Source: Eucommia ulmoides (Eukaryota; Streptophyta; Magnoliopsida; Garryales; Eucommiaceae). From it: a stretch of DNA of 64,000 nt. The notes below the pieces were generated by a model. The model worked only from the letters and a program-made list of their open reading frames with translations. It had not been told where the DNA came from and did not search any database. The position numbers were made by a program, and so were the translations under genes. This document shows positions 22,442 to 35,500 of the stretch, piece by piece (within the stretch, counting starts at the first letter, position 1; every line of letters begins with the position of its first letter). The stretch covers positions 50,329,647-50,393,646 of the forward strand of contig CM028328.1 of NCBI GenBank assembly GCA_016647705.1. The letters run 5' to 3'.

Positions 22442-23969
22442 AATATCCCCAAATTTGAAATTTTGCTAGTCCTTGAACAAAACACCATAACACTAAAATA
22501 AACTAATTGTACTAACTAACAAACTAATTAACTACTAAAAATGAATAAACTTTAACAAAGAAGAGGTAAACACATGTGAGTTCCTAGTTCAATCGAGGAA
22601 ACCAAGTTGTTCCTCCCTCAGTAACCCTCAATCAGACCAAGTTCGGGAAATAACAAACACCAAGTGGTGTTCTAGAATTTCAACTCTCAATATCAATAAA
22701 AACCATTATAGATCCATTTAAAATGTATGTGTGAGAATTCAAATGTATAACTATCCGAACACCGGATTGGATTATTCAATAACTAAGCTCATGACTTAAA
22801 CCGTTTAAGGATTAGGAAAACCATATGCTTGACTGGGCTCGACTATCCACTAATGTAGGTTAGAAGTTCAAAGAGATCAATAGGGCTTGTATAGGCATTG
22901 GAGAACAGCCAAGGGTATCTCAGGAATAGAAAACAGGTCATTGTTATAATTACGATAATTCAACGATACCCGAGGCACAAACGCTTATCGCTATATCTTT
23001 CTCGTAACTCCAAATATTTAAAACATAACCCTGAACAAGATTTTAAGAACTTTGTATTCACTTGTCGAAAGAACGTAAATAACAACTATATTCACATAGT
23101 TTTTTTTTTCACCTAACACACCCCAAAACTTATTCGTTTTTGTATAATTTTAGGGGCGTGCAAATAAAATTCATAGATTGACAAGTGAATACACTAATAC
23201 CGAACCAATAAAAATTCGTCCGAAACCCACATGCTCACTTCAAGTAGCATAAAATAATGCTAACTTGATTTCACTCAATTCGTGCTTTTGTCTTAGCGAC
23301 AATGGTTTGGAAAATTTTTAATTGGCTATGGTTTTGATACATGTTCAGAATTGAAACGGTTATCATCTTCGACAGGGTAACGAGGGATAAAATTTTCAAG
23401 GTTAGCTTCAAAGGTTTAAGCGATAAAAATTAAGGCCTAAATCATGCCTCCTGAACTACCTTACCTAGAATTTCGCCTCAAGTTTCCCCCAGTCAAGTTC
23501 TAGATTCCTCAAATTTGTCTTGAATTTATTACTAAATAATTGGTGTCAAATCGTTTGAATGATTATACAATGAGTCTATGCTATCGTCCAATTTTGGATC
23601 AAAATGATTTTTACCTAATCGACATGTCAAGCACACAAAACACACATGAAAAGTATCACCCCCAACCTCGATATACAATAAGGGGATAATTTTCAGCATC
23701 GGGAAATGGCCTAGACGAACTCAATAACTCAACACGAAAATAGTACCTCATACATAAACATCTCTACATTAAATCTAAATATTAACATGCATACACTAAT
23801 CTAAGCATTTCACATGCAAAAACATGAAAATTAAAATATAACTTAATTATATGTTTAGACTCTACAATATACATCTAAACTTCTACAAAGCATAACTACG
23901 CATACATAAAACATCCAAATATAATACATCAAAAATTTTGTTTCAAAAATATTGTTCATCCTTTTCTAC

Positions 23970-24022
23970 AAAAAAAAAAAAAAAAAAAAAAAAGAAAAAA
24001 AAAAGAAAAAAAGAAAAAAAAA
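23970..24022. repeat. A-rich low-complexity tract
   Basis: Runs of A interrupted by single G or C. The inverted copy has only a short T-rich run at the same place (30121-30137), so the tract grew after the copies separated. Confidence 0.85.
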
Positions 24023-24179
24023 ACAAAAATGGATGAACATCCCCCCAAACTTAAACGAGGTAGTGTCCACACTGACTGAGCAGCGAACCCAATTGCAATA
24101 TATAGCATTCATGAGAAAAAATTGGGTTTGAACACATACCTAGAAGATAAGACATAGATGTCTCACCTCCTACTGTCCA

Positions 24180-25360
24180 CCTGGGGGAACGTCATCGCCA
24201 TCACTGTCGCATCTGAAAGGAAATTATGGTGGTTGCAAAAGGTGCGGTGGTAATTGCGACATAGGCGGATAACCGTTCATGTCAATGCCAAGGCGCTCAC
24301 AAATAAACCGGTGGACTTGATCTTGTTGACTCGTATGCTGATCCAGAAAAGCCCCGAGCTTAGTATTTTGAAGATCCGTATTATATTACCCCTGGCGAAT
24401 AACACGATTATCATCCCGGACCTCCTAGAGCTCCTTATAGACCCTCTCCAAAGTGACCTCATCGCTTAGATGGCCCCGCCTCTTCCTCTACAGGCCTTTC
24501 CTCTTCTTTAAATTCTTACTCCCCTGTCTCTTGCACTCTGGCTTTCCACATTCTATTTATCATAGCAAGATCGAGCAGAACGATTGGGGGGTAAGGGTTA
24601 TCCCCAGTTATCGATACACCGGCTCACGGAATAGGTCAGTCAAAAGCGAAGGAAATAGAAGATTGGCCTTTGTTGTATTGACGGCATAAAGAATAGAGGA
24701 GTATATCAAGTAGCTAACATTTATCGACTTACCCGTCTGGATCAAATATAGTGTCATGGCCCTTTCTTTGGATACGTCCAATAAGTGAGATGTCAGGAGA
24801 AGACTTCTGCAAACAAAATGGTGCCATATTTTGGGAATTGGATTGAGGAACTTTCCCAGGAATGTGGCTAGACCCGCCCCTGTGTGTGTCCATTGGACGT
24901 TTCCTGAAGTGATGGCTCAAATTACAATGTCTATACTCGGATCTCTGCCCCTATGTAGTTTGTTAATGAGTGCCGGGGCCGCCAATCCCAAAACTTCATT
25001 TAGGAACTCAGGTTTAAATGAGATAGGGCAAGTTCAGAACCCTTGTCCAGTTGTTATTTTCCTCGGTGATATTTACATAGAACTCCTGTACTAGAGCCAC
25101 CTCACCCCGAGGTGGTGATTTGAAAAAACGTTCCCAACTGTAGCTTCGGATCACATCTTGAAATTTTGGTGGGAGACTATGTAATTGCCCAAATTCCCAT
25201 TGTCAAATACAAGTTAGTTTATTCTCAAAACAGTTGAAATGTTCCTCGGCTTGTTTGGAAACAAAGCGTGCGAAATCATAGTGTACGGCAGGACCCCCAG
25301 TGCGAGAACTTGAACCTTCTCCCCTTGCCCTCTTTGATGTGTCTAGCTTATTCATATCTC
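24180..25360 (-). other. Decayed PF20167-like coding region (minus copy)
   Basis: This region is the counterpart of the plus-strand pieces at 28776-29780, matching them block by block in opposite orientation. The product family is found inside several non-autonomous plant retroelements; its biochemical role is not known. Fossil, broken. Confidence 0.6.
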
Positions 25361-26415
25361 CTATCAATCACAATCACAAAGCACGGCTACCCAATCATAT
25401 ATGAATAATGGAAAATAATCCCCCGAGTCGACACCGTCAAGAACACGTCACAATCTCAATACACACATACCAATCGCAACGGTTTCAACAAAATTTCAAA
25501 AATGTAGCATGCAATTTTGCATCACACAATGAAACAATGCATGGAAATATAGTTCATCACCAAAAATCAAACCAAAATCCCATAGATAAAGAAAATCGCA
25601 AAAATAGGGGTTCAAGGGTTTAGGGCACAATCCAAATTCAATGATTCATGATATGAATCTACAAATAACCAAAGATTTCAACAAATAGATGAAATGTAGG
25701 ATCCAAAGTACTTACTTGTTGAAGAAATTCGGTACAAACAATTAAAAATAGAAGAAATCACTCCTTTCGTTCCTTAAACCTAAGGATTTGAATATGGGGG
25801 GAAATCGATTTTTGGATGATAATTCGTGGTGGAAATCACAAATTTTGTAAATGGAAGGATGAATTTGTTGGTTGGAAACAGTTTGTGAGGATGAAAATGG
25901 AGAGATTTGGGGTTTTAGAAGTGGTTGTGGAGGTTTTAAAAACAAGCGGGGTTGTTTTAATCAAATAGAGGCTTCAGTGCCGCGGCAGTGGAGCGGCTTT
26001 TTTTCTAAACCCAAACTTTCTGTCGTTTCACCGCCTCGGCGGTGAAGTGCCTTTTTAAAATCTTTGCAACCTATTGTTTCACCGCCTCGGCGGTGAAGCG
26101 TTATACTGAAAACTTGACATCCTATATTTTCACCGCCTTGGCGGTGAGCCTCCTACTGGTTTTCCATTATTTCTTCAATTTTTCATAAAAAGACTCCACA
26201 ACATGCGTTTCTACTTTGCTAGTTCAACGATTTTAAGTGCGAAACACATCTTCGAGTATCTACACTCCTCAACTCACCTCCAAACAAGTTTTGACACCAT
26301 TTAGACCTCCAAAAAGTAAGTAGTAGCAAAAGTCGGGCAAGATCATGCCCTCGGTTTCATATAAAAAAAATACGCTTGATTTACCGTCCCCAGCTGGGCT
26401 TAGCAAATTGCAAGG

Positions 26416-26823
26416 TTAGTCGTCAACGAGGGAGATACTCTCCACAACTTGTTTTTCATTTCCAATATAGCACTTGATCCTCTCCTCATCACCTTCTAGT
26501 TTGACTGAACCAAAGGGAAATTTGCTTAATTCGGAACAGTCTGGACCATCCGCAAAAGGTGTGCTGGTTTTAGGTACGACTTTTGGTACATCCTTCAGTA
26601 CAGCTTCCATAGATAGGATGTAGTCCATAACACCTTCCTACGTGGTTAAGCATTTTTCACCAAAATCCCACATAGACAGGGAATTTGGGATAGTATGCTC
26701 AATTGGATCTCGATTCAATGCTTGAATTTGGCTTATTCTTATCATTTTCAGGGTACGCTCAATCTCGGGATCAAAGGTCAAGAATTCCAAACTTCTTTTT
26801 CGTCGCATGCACTGCTTGATCAC
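26416..26823 (-). other. Gag-N-terminus-like remnant
   Basis: Two minus-strand pieces, at 26638-26823 and 26416-26628, lie just downstream of the primer site. The first contains LTFDPEIERTLKMIR, a block I associate with the start of gag-like proteins of plant gypsy elements. Fossil, broken. Confidence 0.55.
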
Positions 26824-26890
26824 AACTAATTAAACAAATAAAAAAATATTCAACCACTTAGTCGCAATATCAACCAAATCAAAATATCGT

Positions 26891-26908
26891 TCCCCGGCAA
26901 CAGTGCCA
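26891..26908 (-). other. Primer binding site (tRNA-Asp type)
   Basis: The plus strand reads TCCCCGGCAACAGTGCCA, the tRNA-Asp 3' end with two substitutions. It adjoins LTR B, which starts TG at 26915. Confidence 0.8.
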
Positions 26909-26914
26909 AAAACT

Positions 26915-27982
26915 TGGACGAGACTAATGTTTCACGTGTTAATATACTCGCAAGTGCACGAAGTCAAGTTTTAATATAGTGGACCTTTTGATTGGATATT
27001 GTCCTTTGGAAAACATGTTTGATTAATTGAATAACGAAATTTGCATAGTCTTATATTATCCCAACGGTTCAAGAAATATTTTAAGTTAAATATCTAAACT
27101 AAGTTAAACTAAAACTATTGGGTTAGTTCTAATTAAGTTGTTTACCTAGGGATTGATTTCATTCACTTAATACATGATTGACTTCGTTTAATTAACAATA
27201 ACGGTATTTATCATATCCGACAATCTCTGTATCTTAAACTCACTCACCACCTCTCTCCGAGTGTAAGATGAGTGAATATGTGACTTCGTGTCAACAAACA
27301 AGTCCCCCTTGACATCTTAACAACACTAGGGCACATGACTCTTGTCCCAACTTCATGGATTGCACACTTTCTAACTCCTTCCTGGGTTATTAGATCGTCA
27401 CGTTGTATTTACCCAAGTCCGAATCCAGGGTTACCTCTCCCAAGTGTTAAATCTCGTATTCTCAAAACCAACTCTAATGCCTTAACAGGCATATTAAAAT
27501 TGTAATAGAACGGTAACCACAATCAGATTCATTAAAGAAACATATATTCAATGAAACATGTATTTACATGAACTACATCGATCCCTAGATAATATTTATC
27601 TAGTCTACCATGATCTTATCCATTGAAACATTAAACCTTGAGGGCTTCAAAATCATTCACAATAAAACGTTAAGTTACAAATATAGAAATAAAGAAAGAA
27701 AGATAAAATCTTAAAGTATAGTAGTCTACTGTCGCCAAAGATTGATCCGAAAGTGTTTTCTCTTCTCTGATATGTGAATCTCCTCTTTGATCTCTTCAAG
27801 AATGACCTAAGATCAAGTGTCTAATGTTAGGGACGTCCCTCTACAAATGGGGGAGAAAAAGATTTAAATAGAAGGCTTCAAAAATATGAAAAATAGATAT
27901 TTTCTGCACAGAGAGACTGCCTCAGCGGTGGTTCACCACTGTGGCAGTGAACTAGGTCAGTTAACTTCACTGCTATGGCAGT
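26915..27982 (-). repeat. LTR B (3' part)
   Basis: It aligns with 21035 onward of LTR A until about 27982. There the sequence passes directly into internal sequence of the opposite orientation, beginning near CGCACAGCCGAGGTGG. Confidence 0.75.
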
Positions 27983-30900
27983 AACGCACAGCCGAGGTGG
28001 TAAAATAACACAGGATGTAAGGTTTTTCAGCAAAACGCCTCACTGCCGAGGCGGTGAAACAACAGGTTGCAATGTTTTTTTAAGGTGCTTCACCGCCGAG
28101 GCGGTGAAATGATAGACTGTTTGGATTTAAAAAAAAAAAAAAAAGGCATTCCACCGCAGCGGCGGTGAAACCTCTGTTCGATTAAAACCATCCCGCTCAT
28201 TTAAACCGCTATAACCACTTCTAAAATCCCAAATCTCTCTATTTTCGTCCTCCCAAATCATTTCCAACCCACAAATTCATCCTTCAATTTACAAAATTTG
28301 TGATTCCCACCACGAATCATCATCCAAAAATCGATTTCCACCCCATTTTCAAATTCTAGGGTTTAAGGAACAAAAAGTGCGATTTCACCATTTCCAATCG
28401 TTTGGACCAAAATTTTTCAACAAGTAAGTATTTTTTATCCGATATTTCATCTATTTGTTGAAATCTTTGGTTGATTTGCATATTTATATCAATAATCATT
28501 GAATTTCGATTGTGCCCTAAACCCTTAAACCCTATTTTTGCGATTTTCTTTATCTACACAATTTTGGTCTGATTTTTGGTAATGAAAAAGATTTCTATGT
28601 ATTGTTATATTGTGTGATACAAAATTACATGTTACATTGTTGATATTTTGTGGAAACCATTGCGATTGGGGTGTGTGTGTGTATTGAGATTGTGACGTGT
28701 TCTTAACGGTGTTGATTCGGGGGATTAATTTCTATTGTTCATACATGACTAGGTTGTCGTGTTTTGTGATTGTGATTGATAGGAGACATGGCTAAGCGTG
28801 CCGCATCAAAGAGGTCTAGGGAAAAAGGTTCAAGTTCTTGTACTATGGGTCCCGCTGCGGACTATGATTTCGCCCGCTTTGTTTCCAAACAAACTGAGGA
28901 ACATTTTAACCATTTTGAGCATAAACGGACGTGCATTCAACAACGGGGATTTGGGCAATTAGACAGTCTACCGCTAGAATTTCAAGATGTGATCCGAAGC
29001 CACGGTCCAAAACGTTTTTGCAAATCACCACCCCGGGGCGTGGTGGCTCTGGTGCGGGAGTTCTATACAAATATCACTGAGGCAAATGACTACTAGACAA
29101 GGGTCCAAACTCACCCCATCTTATTCAATCCCGAGTTCCTTAATGATGTTTTGGGATTGGCGGCCCGAGAACCATCTTACGAACCATATGGGGGTAAAGA
29201 CCCAAGCATGGACACTGTGATCCGAGCTATCACTTCAGGAAATGTCCAGTGGACACACACAGGGCCAGGTCTAGCCACATTCCAAGCTAAGTTCCTCAAT
29301 CCAATCCCCAAAATATGGAACCATTTTGTTTGCGGAAGTCTTCTCCTGACATTTCACTTGTCGGACATCTCTAAAGAAAGGGTCATGACGCTATATTTGG
29401 TCTAAACGGGAAATCCGATAAATGTTGGCTACTTGATCTACTCTTATATTCTTCATGTTGTCAATACAACAAAGGTCAGTCTTCCATTTCCTTCGCTTTT
29501 GACTAACCTATTACGACGAGCCGGTGTATCAGTAACTAGGGAAAGCCCTTACCCCCCAATCGTTCTGCTCGATCTAGCTATGATAAATAGAATGTGGAAA
29601 GCTGGAGCGCAAGGGGTAGGAGAGCAAGAAACTGGCGAAGATGAAGGGCCTATAGAGGAAAAGGCGAGGCCATCTGAGGCCCACGGTGAGGTCACTTTGG
29701 AGAGGGTCTATAAGGAACTCCACCAGGTCCGAGTTGATAATCATGTTCTTCGACAAAGGCAATATAATATAAATTTTTGAATTGCCAAGCTCAGGACGTT
29801 CCTGGATTAGTATACGTTTCAACAAGATCAAGTCAACTGACTCATTTGTAAGCGCCTCAGCATCGACATGAGCGCTTATTCGCCTATGCAGCAATTACCG
29901 TCGCACCTTTTGCAACCACCACAATTTCCTTTCAGACGCGACAATGGTGGCAATGACGTTTTCCCAGGTGGACAGTAGGAGGTGAGACGTCTATGTCTTA
30001 TCTCCTAGGTATGTGTTCAAACCTAATATTTTCTCATGAATTCTATATATTGCGATTGGGTTCGCTGCTCAGTCAGTGTGGACACTACCTCTTTTAAGTT
30101 TGGGGGGATGTTCATCCATTTTTGTTTTTTTGTTTTTTTGAAGAAAATGATGAACAAAAGTTTTGAAACAAAACTTTTGTTGTATTATATTTGAATGTTT
30201 TAAGTATGCGTAGTTACGCTTTGTAAAAGTTTAAATGTATGTTGTAGACTTTAACATTTAGTTATGTTTTGTTTAAATTTTTGTGTTTATGCATGTGAAA
30301 TGCGTAGATTAGTGTATGTATTTTAGTGTTTAGATTTAATGTAGAGATGTTTATGTATGAAGTAGTATTTGCATGTTGAGTTATTGAGTTTATATGGGCC
30401 ATTTTCAGATGATTGAAATTATCCTCTAATTGTATATTGAGGTCGAAAATGATGCTATTCATATGTGTTTTGTGTGCTTAGCATGTTGATTAGGTAAAAA
30501 TCTTTTTTATCCTAAATCGTACGATAGTATAGACTCACTATATAATCATTCGAACAATTTGACGTCAATTATTCAGTAATAAGTTCATGACAAATTTGAG
30601 GAATCTAGAACTTGACCGGAAGAAACTTGAGGCGAAATCTTAGGTGAGGTAGTTCAGGAGACATGATTTAGGCCTTCATTTTTATCGCTTGAACCTTTGA
30701 AGCTAACCTTGAAAATTTTATCCCTCGTTACCCTGTCAAAGCCGATAACTGTTTCAATTCTGAACATATATCAAAACCATAGCCAATTAAAAAAAAAAAA
30801 AAAAATCCAAACCATTGTCGCTAAGCCAAACGCACGAATTGAGTGAAATCAAGTTAGCATTATTTTATGCTACTTGAAGTAAGCAGGCAGGTTTTAGACG

Positions 30901-31672
30901 AATTTTTCTTGGTTCGGTATTAGTGTGTTCACTTGTCAATCTTAGAATTCTATTTGCACGCCTCTAAAATTGTACAAAATCAAATAAGCTTGGGGGAGTG
31001 TTAGTTTGTTGGAAAAAAAAAAAAACTATGTGAATATAGTTGTTATTTACGTTCTTTCGACAAGTGAATACAAAGTTCTTAAAATCTTGTTCAGGGTTAT
31101 GTTTTAAATATTTGGAGTTATGAAAGAGATATAGCGACAAGCGTTTGTGCCTTGGGTATCATTATATTATCGTAATTATAGCGATGACCTATTTTCTATT
31201 CCTGAGATACCCTTGGCCGTTCTCTAATGCCTATCCAAGCTCTATTGATCTCTTTAAACTTCTAAACCTACATTAGTGGATAGTCGAGCCCAGTCAAGCA
31301 TATGGTGTTTCTAATCCTTAAACGGTTCAAGTAATGAGCTTAGTTATTGAATAATCTAATCTGGTGTTCAGATAGTTATACATTTGAATTCTCACACACA
31401 CATTTTAAATGGATCTAGAATGATTTTTATTGATATTGAGTGTTGAAATTCTAGAACACCACTTAGAGTGTGTTATTTCCCGAACTTGATCTGATTGAGG
31501 GCTGTTGAGGGAGAAACAACTTGGTTTCTTCAATAGAACTTGGAACTCGCATGTGTTTACTTCTTCTTTGTTAAAGTTTATTCATTTTTAGTAGTTAGTT
31601 AGTACAGTTAGTTTATTTTAGTGTTAGGGTGTTTTGCTCGAGTACTAGCAAAATTCCAAGTTTTGGGGTATT
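27983..31672 (+). mobile_element. Inverted second copy of the internal region
   Basis: The complement of 22442-26160 is matched here in order: four GC-rich near-palindromes (27985-28165), the noncoding stretch before the coding region, the PF20167-like coding pieces (28776-29780), the TTTGGGGGGATGTTCATCC block (about 30098), and the polypurine tract ending at 31672. It lacks a primer site of its own. Fossil, broken. Confidence 0.75.
28776..29780 (+). other. PF20167-like coding remnant (plus copy)
   Basis: Plus-strand pieces at 28776-29096, 29151-29405 and 29433-29780 carry blocks such as DFARFVSKQTEEHFN, ALVREFYTNITEAND and a C-terminal charged stretch with VTLERVYKELHQVR. The start and the FYTNI block fit the putative plant transposon protein family (PF20167) seen in non-autonomous plant retroelements. 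Fossil, broken a few times; family assigned from memory. Confidence 0.6.
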
Positions 31673-32248
31673 TGATAGGTTTAAAATACCTATCTACTTC
31701 TAAGACGAATTTGGTAGTTTTCGAGTGTTTTAGTAATATTTTATTGCGTTTTTGTTTGTTTTTATGTAAATCAAGTGTAGGGACGTAACAAAGTGATAAA
31801 CGAGCGAAGTGGTGAAAAAACAGTGAAAGTCCAGTGAGCATGCCAGTCTCACCGCCGAGGCGGTGAAAGTCCAAAGAGTTCAATACAGCCTTCACTACCG
31901 TAGCGGTAAGGTTGACTGACCTAGTTCTCCGTCACAGCAGTGAATTACCATCGAGGCGGTCCCTCTATGCAGAAAATATCTATTTTTCAGATATTTTGAA
32001 ACCTTCTATTTAAACCTTTTTCTCCCCCATTTGTAGAGGGATGTCCCTAACATTAGACACTTGATCTTGGGCCATTCTTGAAGAGCTGAAAGAGGAGATT
32101 CACATATCGAATAAGAGGAAACACTTTCAAATCGATCTTTGGCGACAGTGGACCACTCCACTTTAAGATTTAATCTTTCTTTCTCTGCTTCTATTTTTGT
32201 AACTTAACGTTTTATTTTGAATGATGATGAATCCCTCTTTGTTTTAAT
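31673..32248 (+). repeat. LTR part, plus orientation (left arm of LTR palindrome)
   Basis: Starts TGATAGGTTTAAAATACC directly after the polypurine tract TTTTGGGGTATT. It is mirrored by 32249-32853, so the two form a head-to-head LTR palindrome with a short centre at about 32247-32280. Confidence 0.8.
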
Positions 32249-32853
32249 CTAGCCTACCATGATCTTAGCCATTGAAACATTAAAATAGGAGGAATTCATC
32301 ATCATTCGCAATAAAACGTTAAGTTACAAAGATAGAAACAAAGAAAGAAAGATCAAATCTTAAAGTAGAGTGGTCCACTGTCGTTAAAGATCTATCCGAA
32401 AGTGTTTCCTCTTCTCCGATATGTAAATCTCCTCTTTGAGCTCTTCAAGAATGGCCCAAGATCAAGTGTCTAATGTTGCAGACGTCCATCTACAAATGGG
32501 GGAGAAAAGGTTTAAATAGAAGGCTTCAAAATATCTTAAAAACAAATAATTTATGTACAGATAGACTGCCTCAGCGATGGTTCGCCACTACGGCGGTGAA
32601 TGACCGTTGTGGCGGTACCTTTTTCTCAATTCTCCCTGCATCTCCACAGCCTCGGCGGTGGGACTGCTGTCTTAAAACCTTGTTTCTTTGACCATTTTTT
32701 CACCATTTTTCTATCGATTCGCTCATTTATCACTTTGTTACGTCCCTACACCTGATTTACATAAAAACAAACAAAAACGCAATAAAATATTACTAAAACA
32801 CTCGAAAACTACCAAATTCGGTTTAGAAGTAGGTAGGTATTTTAAACCTATCA
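32249..32853 (-). repeat. LTR part, minus orientation (right arm of LTR palindrome)
   Basis: This is the U3 half of the LTR, ending CCTATCA at 32847-32853 followed by the duplication ATGAC (32854-32858). GC-rich near-palindromes lie at about 32565-32665. Confidence 0.8.
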
Positions 32854-32858
32854 ATGAC

Positions 32859-35500
32859 CCAAATCCTTGATGTCAAAAGTCTGTTTGAGATCTTTCTTTA
32901 CCTGTTGAATGTTAGGTGTGTCGTCTCTTGTGATAATAATGTCATCCAAATACACTGAGATAATGATGCACCGTCCCTAGTGTCGGCAACGGATAAAGCA
33001 AGTATGATCTGAGTGACACTGGGTAAAACTCATAGTGCGGATGGCTTCGCTGAATCGACTGAACCATACACGAGGATATTGCTTAAGTCCATAAAGAGAT
33101 TTTTGGAGTCGACAAATTTTGCCAGAATACTCCCTCTGAGTCCGAAATCCTGGTGGAGGCTCCATATAGATAGTCTCAGTCTGGTCACCATTAAGGAATG
33201 CATTCTTAACATCCAACTGGTACGGAGGCCAAGAATGGGATGCAGCCAATGAAATAAGGAGTCGAACAGTAGTCAACTTAGCAACCGGGGCAAAGGTGGC
33301 ACCAAATTCTTTACCCGGGATTTGTGTGTAGCCCTTAGCAACAAGTCATGCTTTGTACCGATTAATTGATCCATCAGCTAGATATTTGACATTGAGGACC
33401 CACTTACAACCAACTGTCCACTCACCAATTAGCAATTCAACCAGGTCCCATGTCTGATTCCGCTATAGGGCATCCATCTCTGCTTGCATAGCGGTAACCC
33501 ACTTTGGATTCTGGAGGGCCTCATGAACGGAGCAAGGAATGACAACCGAATCAATTTGTCCAATGAAGGATATATATTTATCTGAGAGATCCTAAAAAGA
33601 CAAATACTTGGAAATCAGATGAATAGTAGAACATGAAATAAGGTAGCGGGATGGTGGGTGACATTCCTGAGTCAGGTAACGATGGGGAATAGGGTCAGAG
33701 ATAATAAGAGAGAGAGATATACCTGAGTCCGAAGAAGATGTCGGCAAGGGATGTGAGACACGTAGATGACGAGAGTATATTCGTAAGGGAGCTGGTGAAG
33801 GGTCAGGTGGTAGGTGTGATATGGGCGGGAAAGATATATCTAAGACAGGGATAGGACACAGAAGTGGGGTATGATCCTCGGTAGTGGCTGCCTCAATATG
33901 TGGAGAAAGTACAGTACCAAAAACGTAGGGGTACAGTCTCGAGGAACGTAACATCAATAGAGTGGTAAGTACAGTGGGTAATTAGATTGTAGCACCTATA
34001 TCCTTTAGACATGGTGGAATAGCCAAGAAAGATACACCGAATAGATTTATCATCAAACTTGGTTCGGGTGGGGCTTCGATTTTAGACAAAACATGTACAG
34101 CCAAAGACACGATGTAAGATAGGAAACAAAGTGTGAGTAGGGTGTAGTCTATGAAGAGAGGTTTTACCTATAAGAACATGACTCAGGGTGCGATTAATGA
34201 CATAGGCAGCAGTAAGAACTACCATGTGCCAGAAAGATTTGGGAACATTCATCCCCCGTAAAAGACAACGAGCGACAGACATAAAGTGACGGTTACATTC
34301 TGTTTAGGAGTGTAGGGATAGGTAACTTGTTGAAGGATACCTTGCTTACTAAGCTTAGCTCAAAAGTCATCAGATAAGTATTCCCGTCCGTTATCAGACC
34401 AGATATTGCACACGACTGTTTTGTACTGGGTTTTTATCATTTGAAGAAAGTGAGTAAAGTGTGTATAGACCTCTGATTTGTGTTTCATCAGATAAATCCA
34501 AGTACATCGACTATCATCATCTACGAAAATGACATAGTAACGGTGTTTGGAAATAGCGGTGACAGGAGAAGGCCCCCAAATATCAGAGTGGATAAGATCA
34601 AAGGCTTGGGGTGCACGGTGCATGCGAGGAATATAAGAAGCGTGTGTGTGTTTAGACAATTCACAGACCACACGTTGAAATTTAAAGTCATTGTAAGCTT
34701 TTCTAAGAAAGGAAAACAACCAACATAAATACTAAAAATTCGCATGTCCTAGACAGGTATGCCACAAGTTTAATTTTTTTAATGAACATATAGAAGGATA
34801 AAAAAATAGGTAACGTAAAGGCGTGCATAATAGAAGGTGGTACGGTTGGAGATGGAGGATTCCCAAAGCAATAGAGACCACCGTGTTCGTATCTCCTACG
34901 AAGAATCTTCCTCGAAGTCAAGTTCTGCAAGAAGCAACAGTCATGTAAGAAAACAACGGCACAGTTAAGATTCTTAGTAAGGTGACTAACAGATAGAAGG
35001 TTATAAGCAAATTTAGGGATATAGTAAACAGAGTGAATGGTAATATCATAGGATAAACATGCATCGCCTTGACACGAATAGGGATAAAGGTACCATCTGC
35101 GATGCACACAGATTGATTAACAAATGAGACAGGAGAAGTAAAGGTAGAAAGCTCACCCCTCATGTGATTGTTGGCCCCAGAATCCAAAATCCAAGTGGAA
35201 TAACCAGACTTACCATGAAGCGTAGTAGGAGTACCTGAGGTAAGAACAACTGTAGGGCCGGAAGACAATGCCAAATTGGTGAACTGAGCCTAAAGCCAGG
35301 GCAATTTGGGCCTAAACTTGGGAAAGATTCAGGTGAGCAGATGGTGGATCTACCAAACCGAAAACGATATTTTATTTTCTGAATGCCATGGCTATAAGAC
35401 TGTAACAGTGACACAATAGACAAATGTTGCTGAAAAACCAACTTGGTTCTAGAGAAAAGTTCTGCAACTGCAATTGTCGTCAACATTCGAAGAAGTTCTC
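32859..35500 (-). other. Copia element 1: gag/protease, integrase and N-terminal RT
   Basis: Minus-strand pieces: TYWLDV-type RT start with YQLDVKNAFLNGDQTETIYM (32977-33276), an integrase core with FDLIHSDIWGPSPV, and WSDNGREY (34360-34719), a continuation with ARCLLRGMNVPKSFW (34082-34282), and an aspartic-protease region with WILDSGANNHM (34918-35274). This is the order gag-PR-IN-RT of Ty1/copia. Fossil, broken. Confidence 0.85.

Larger units (their letters stand above)
22442..26914 (-). mobile_element. Internal region of the gypsy-type element, minus orientation
   Basis: It runs from the polypurine tract (complement at 22442-22460) to the primer site at 26891-26908. On the minus strand the order is a gag-N-terminus-like remnant (26416-26823, with the familiar FDPEIERTLK block), four GC-rich near-palindromes (25980-26145), a decayed PF20167-like coding region (about 24180-25360), an A-rich tract (23970-24022) and a long non-coding 3' part. 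Fossil, broken in several places. Confidence 0.75.
21035..32853 (-). mobile_element. Non-autonomous gypsy-type element with large internal inversion
   Basis: The outer ends are a proper LTR end (TG at 21035) and LTR start (CCTATCA at 32847-32853), with the same 5-bp duplication ATGAC outside. Reading left to right: LTR A (21035-22441), internal region (22442-26914, minus), LTR B part (26915-27982, minus), internal region in opposite orientation (27983-31672, plus), LTR part (31673-32248, plus), LTR part (32249-32853, minus). It carries a tRNA-Asp-type primer site at 26891-26908. Coding remnants are gag-like and a PF20167-like (putative plant transposon protein) region, and no pol is seen. Fossil, broken; moderately old. 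Confidence 0.8.
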
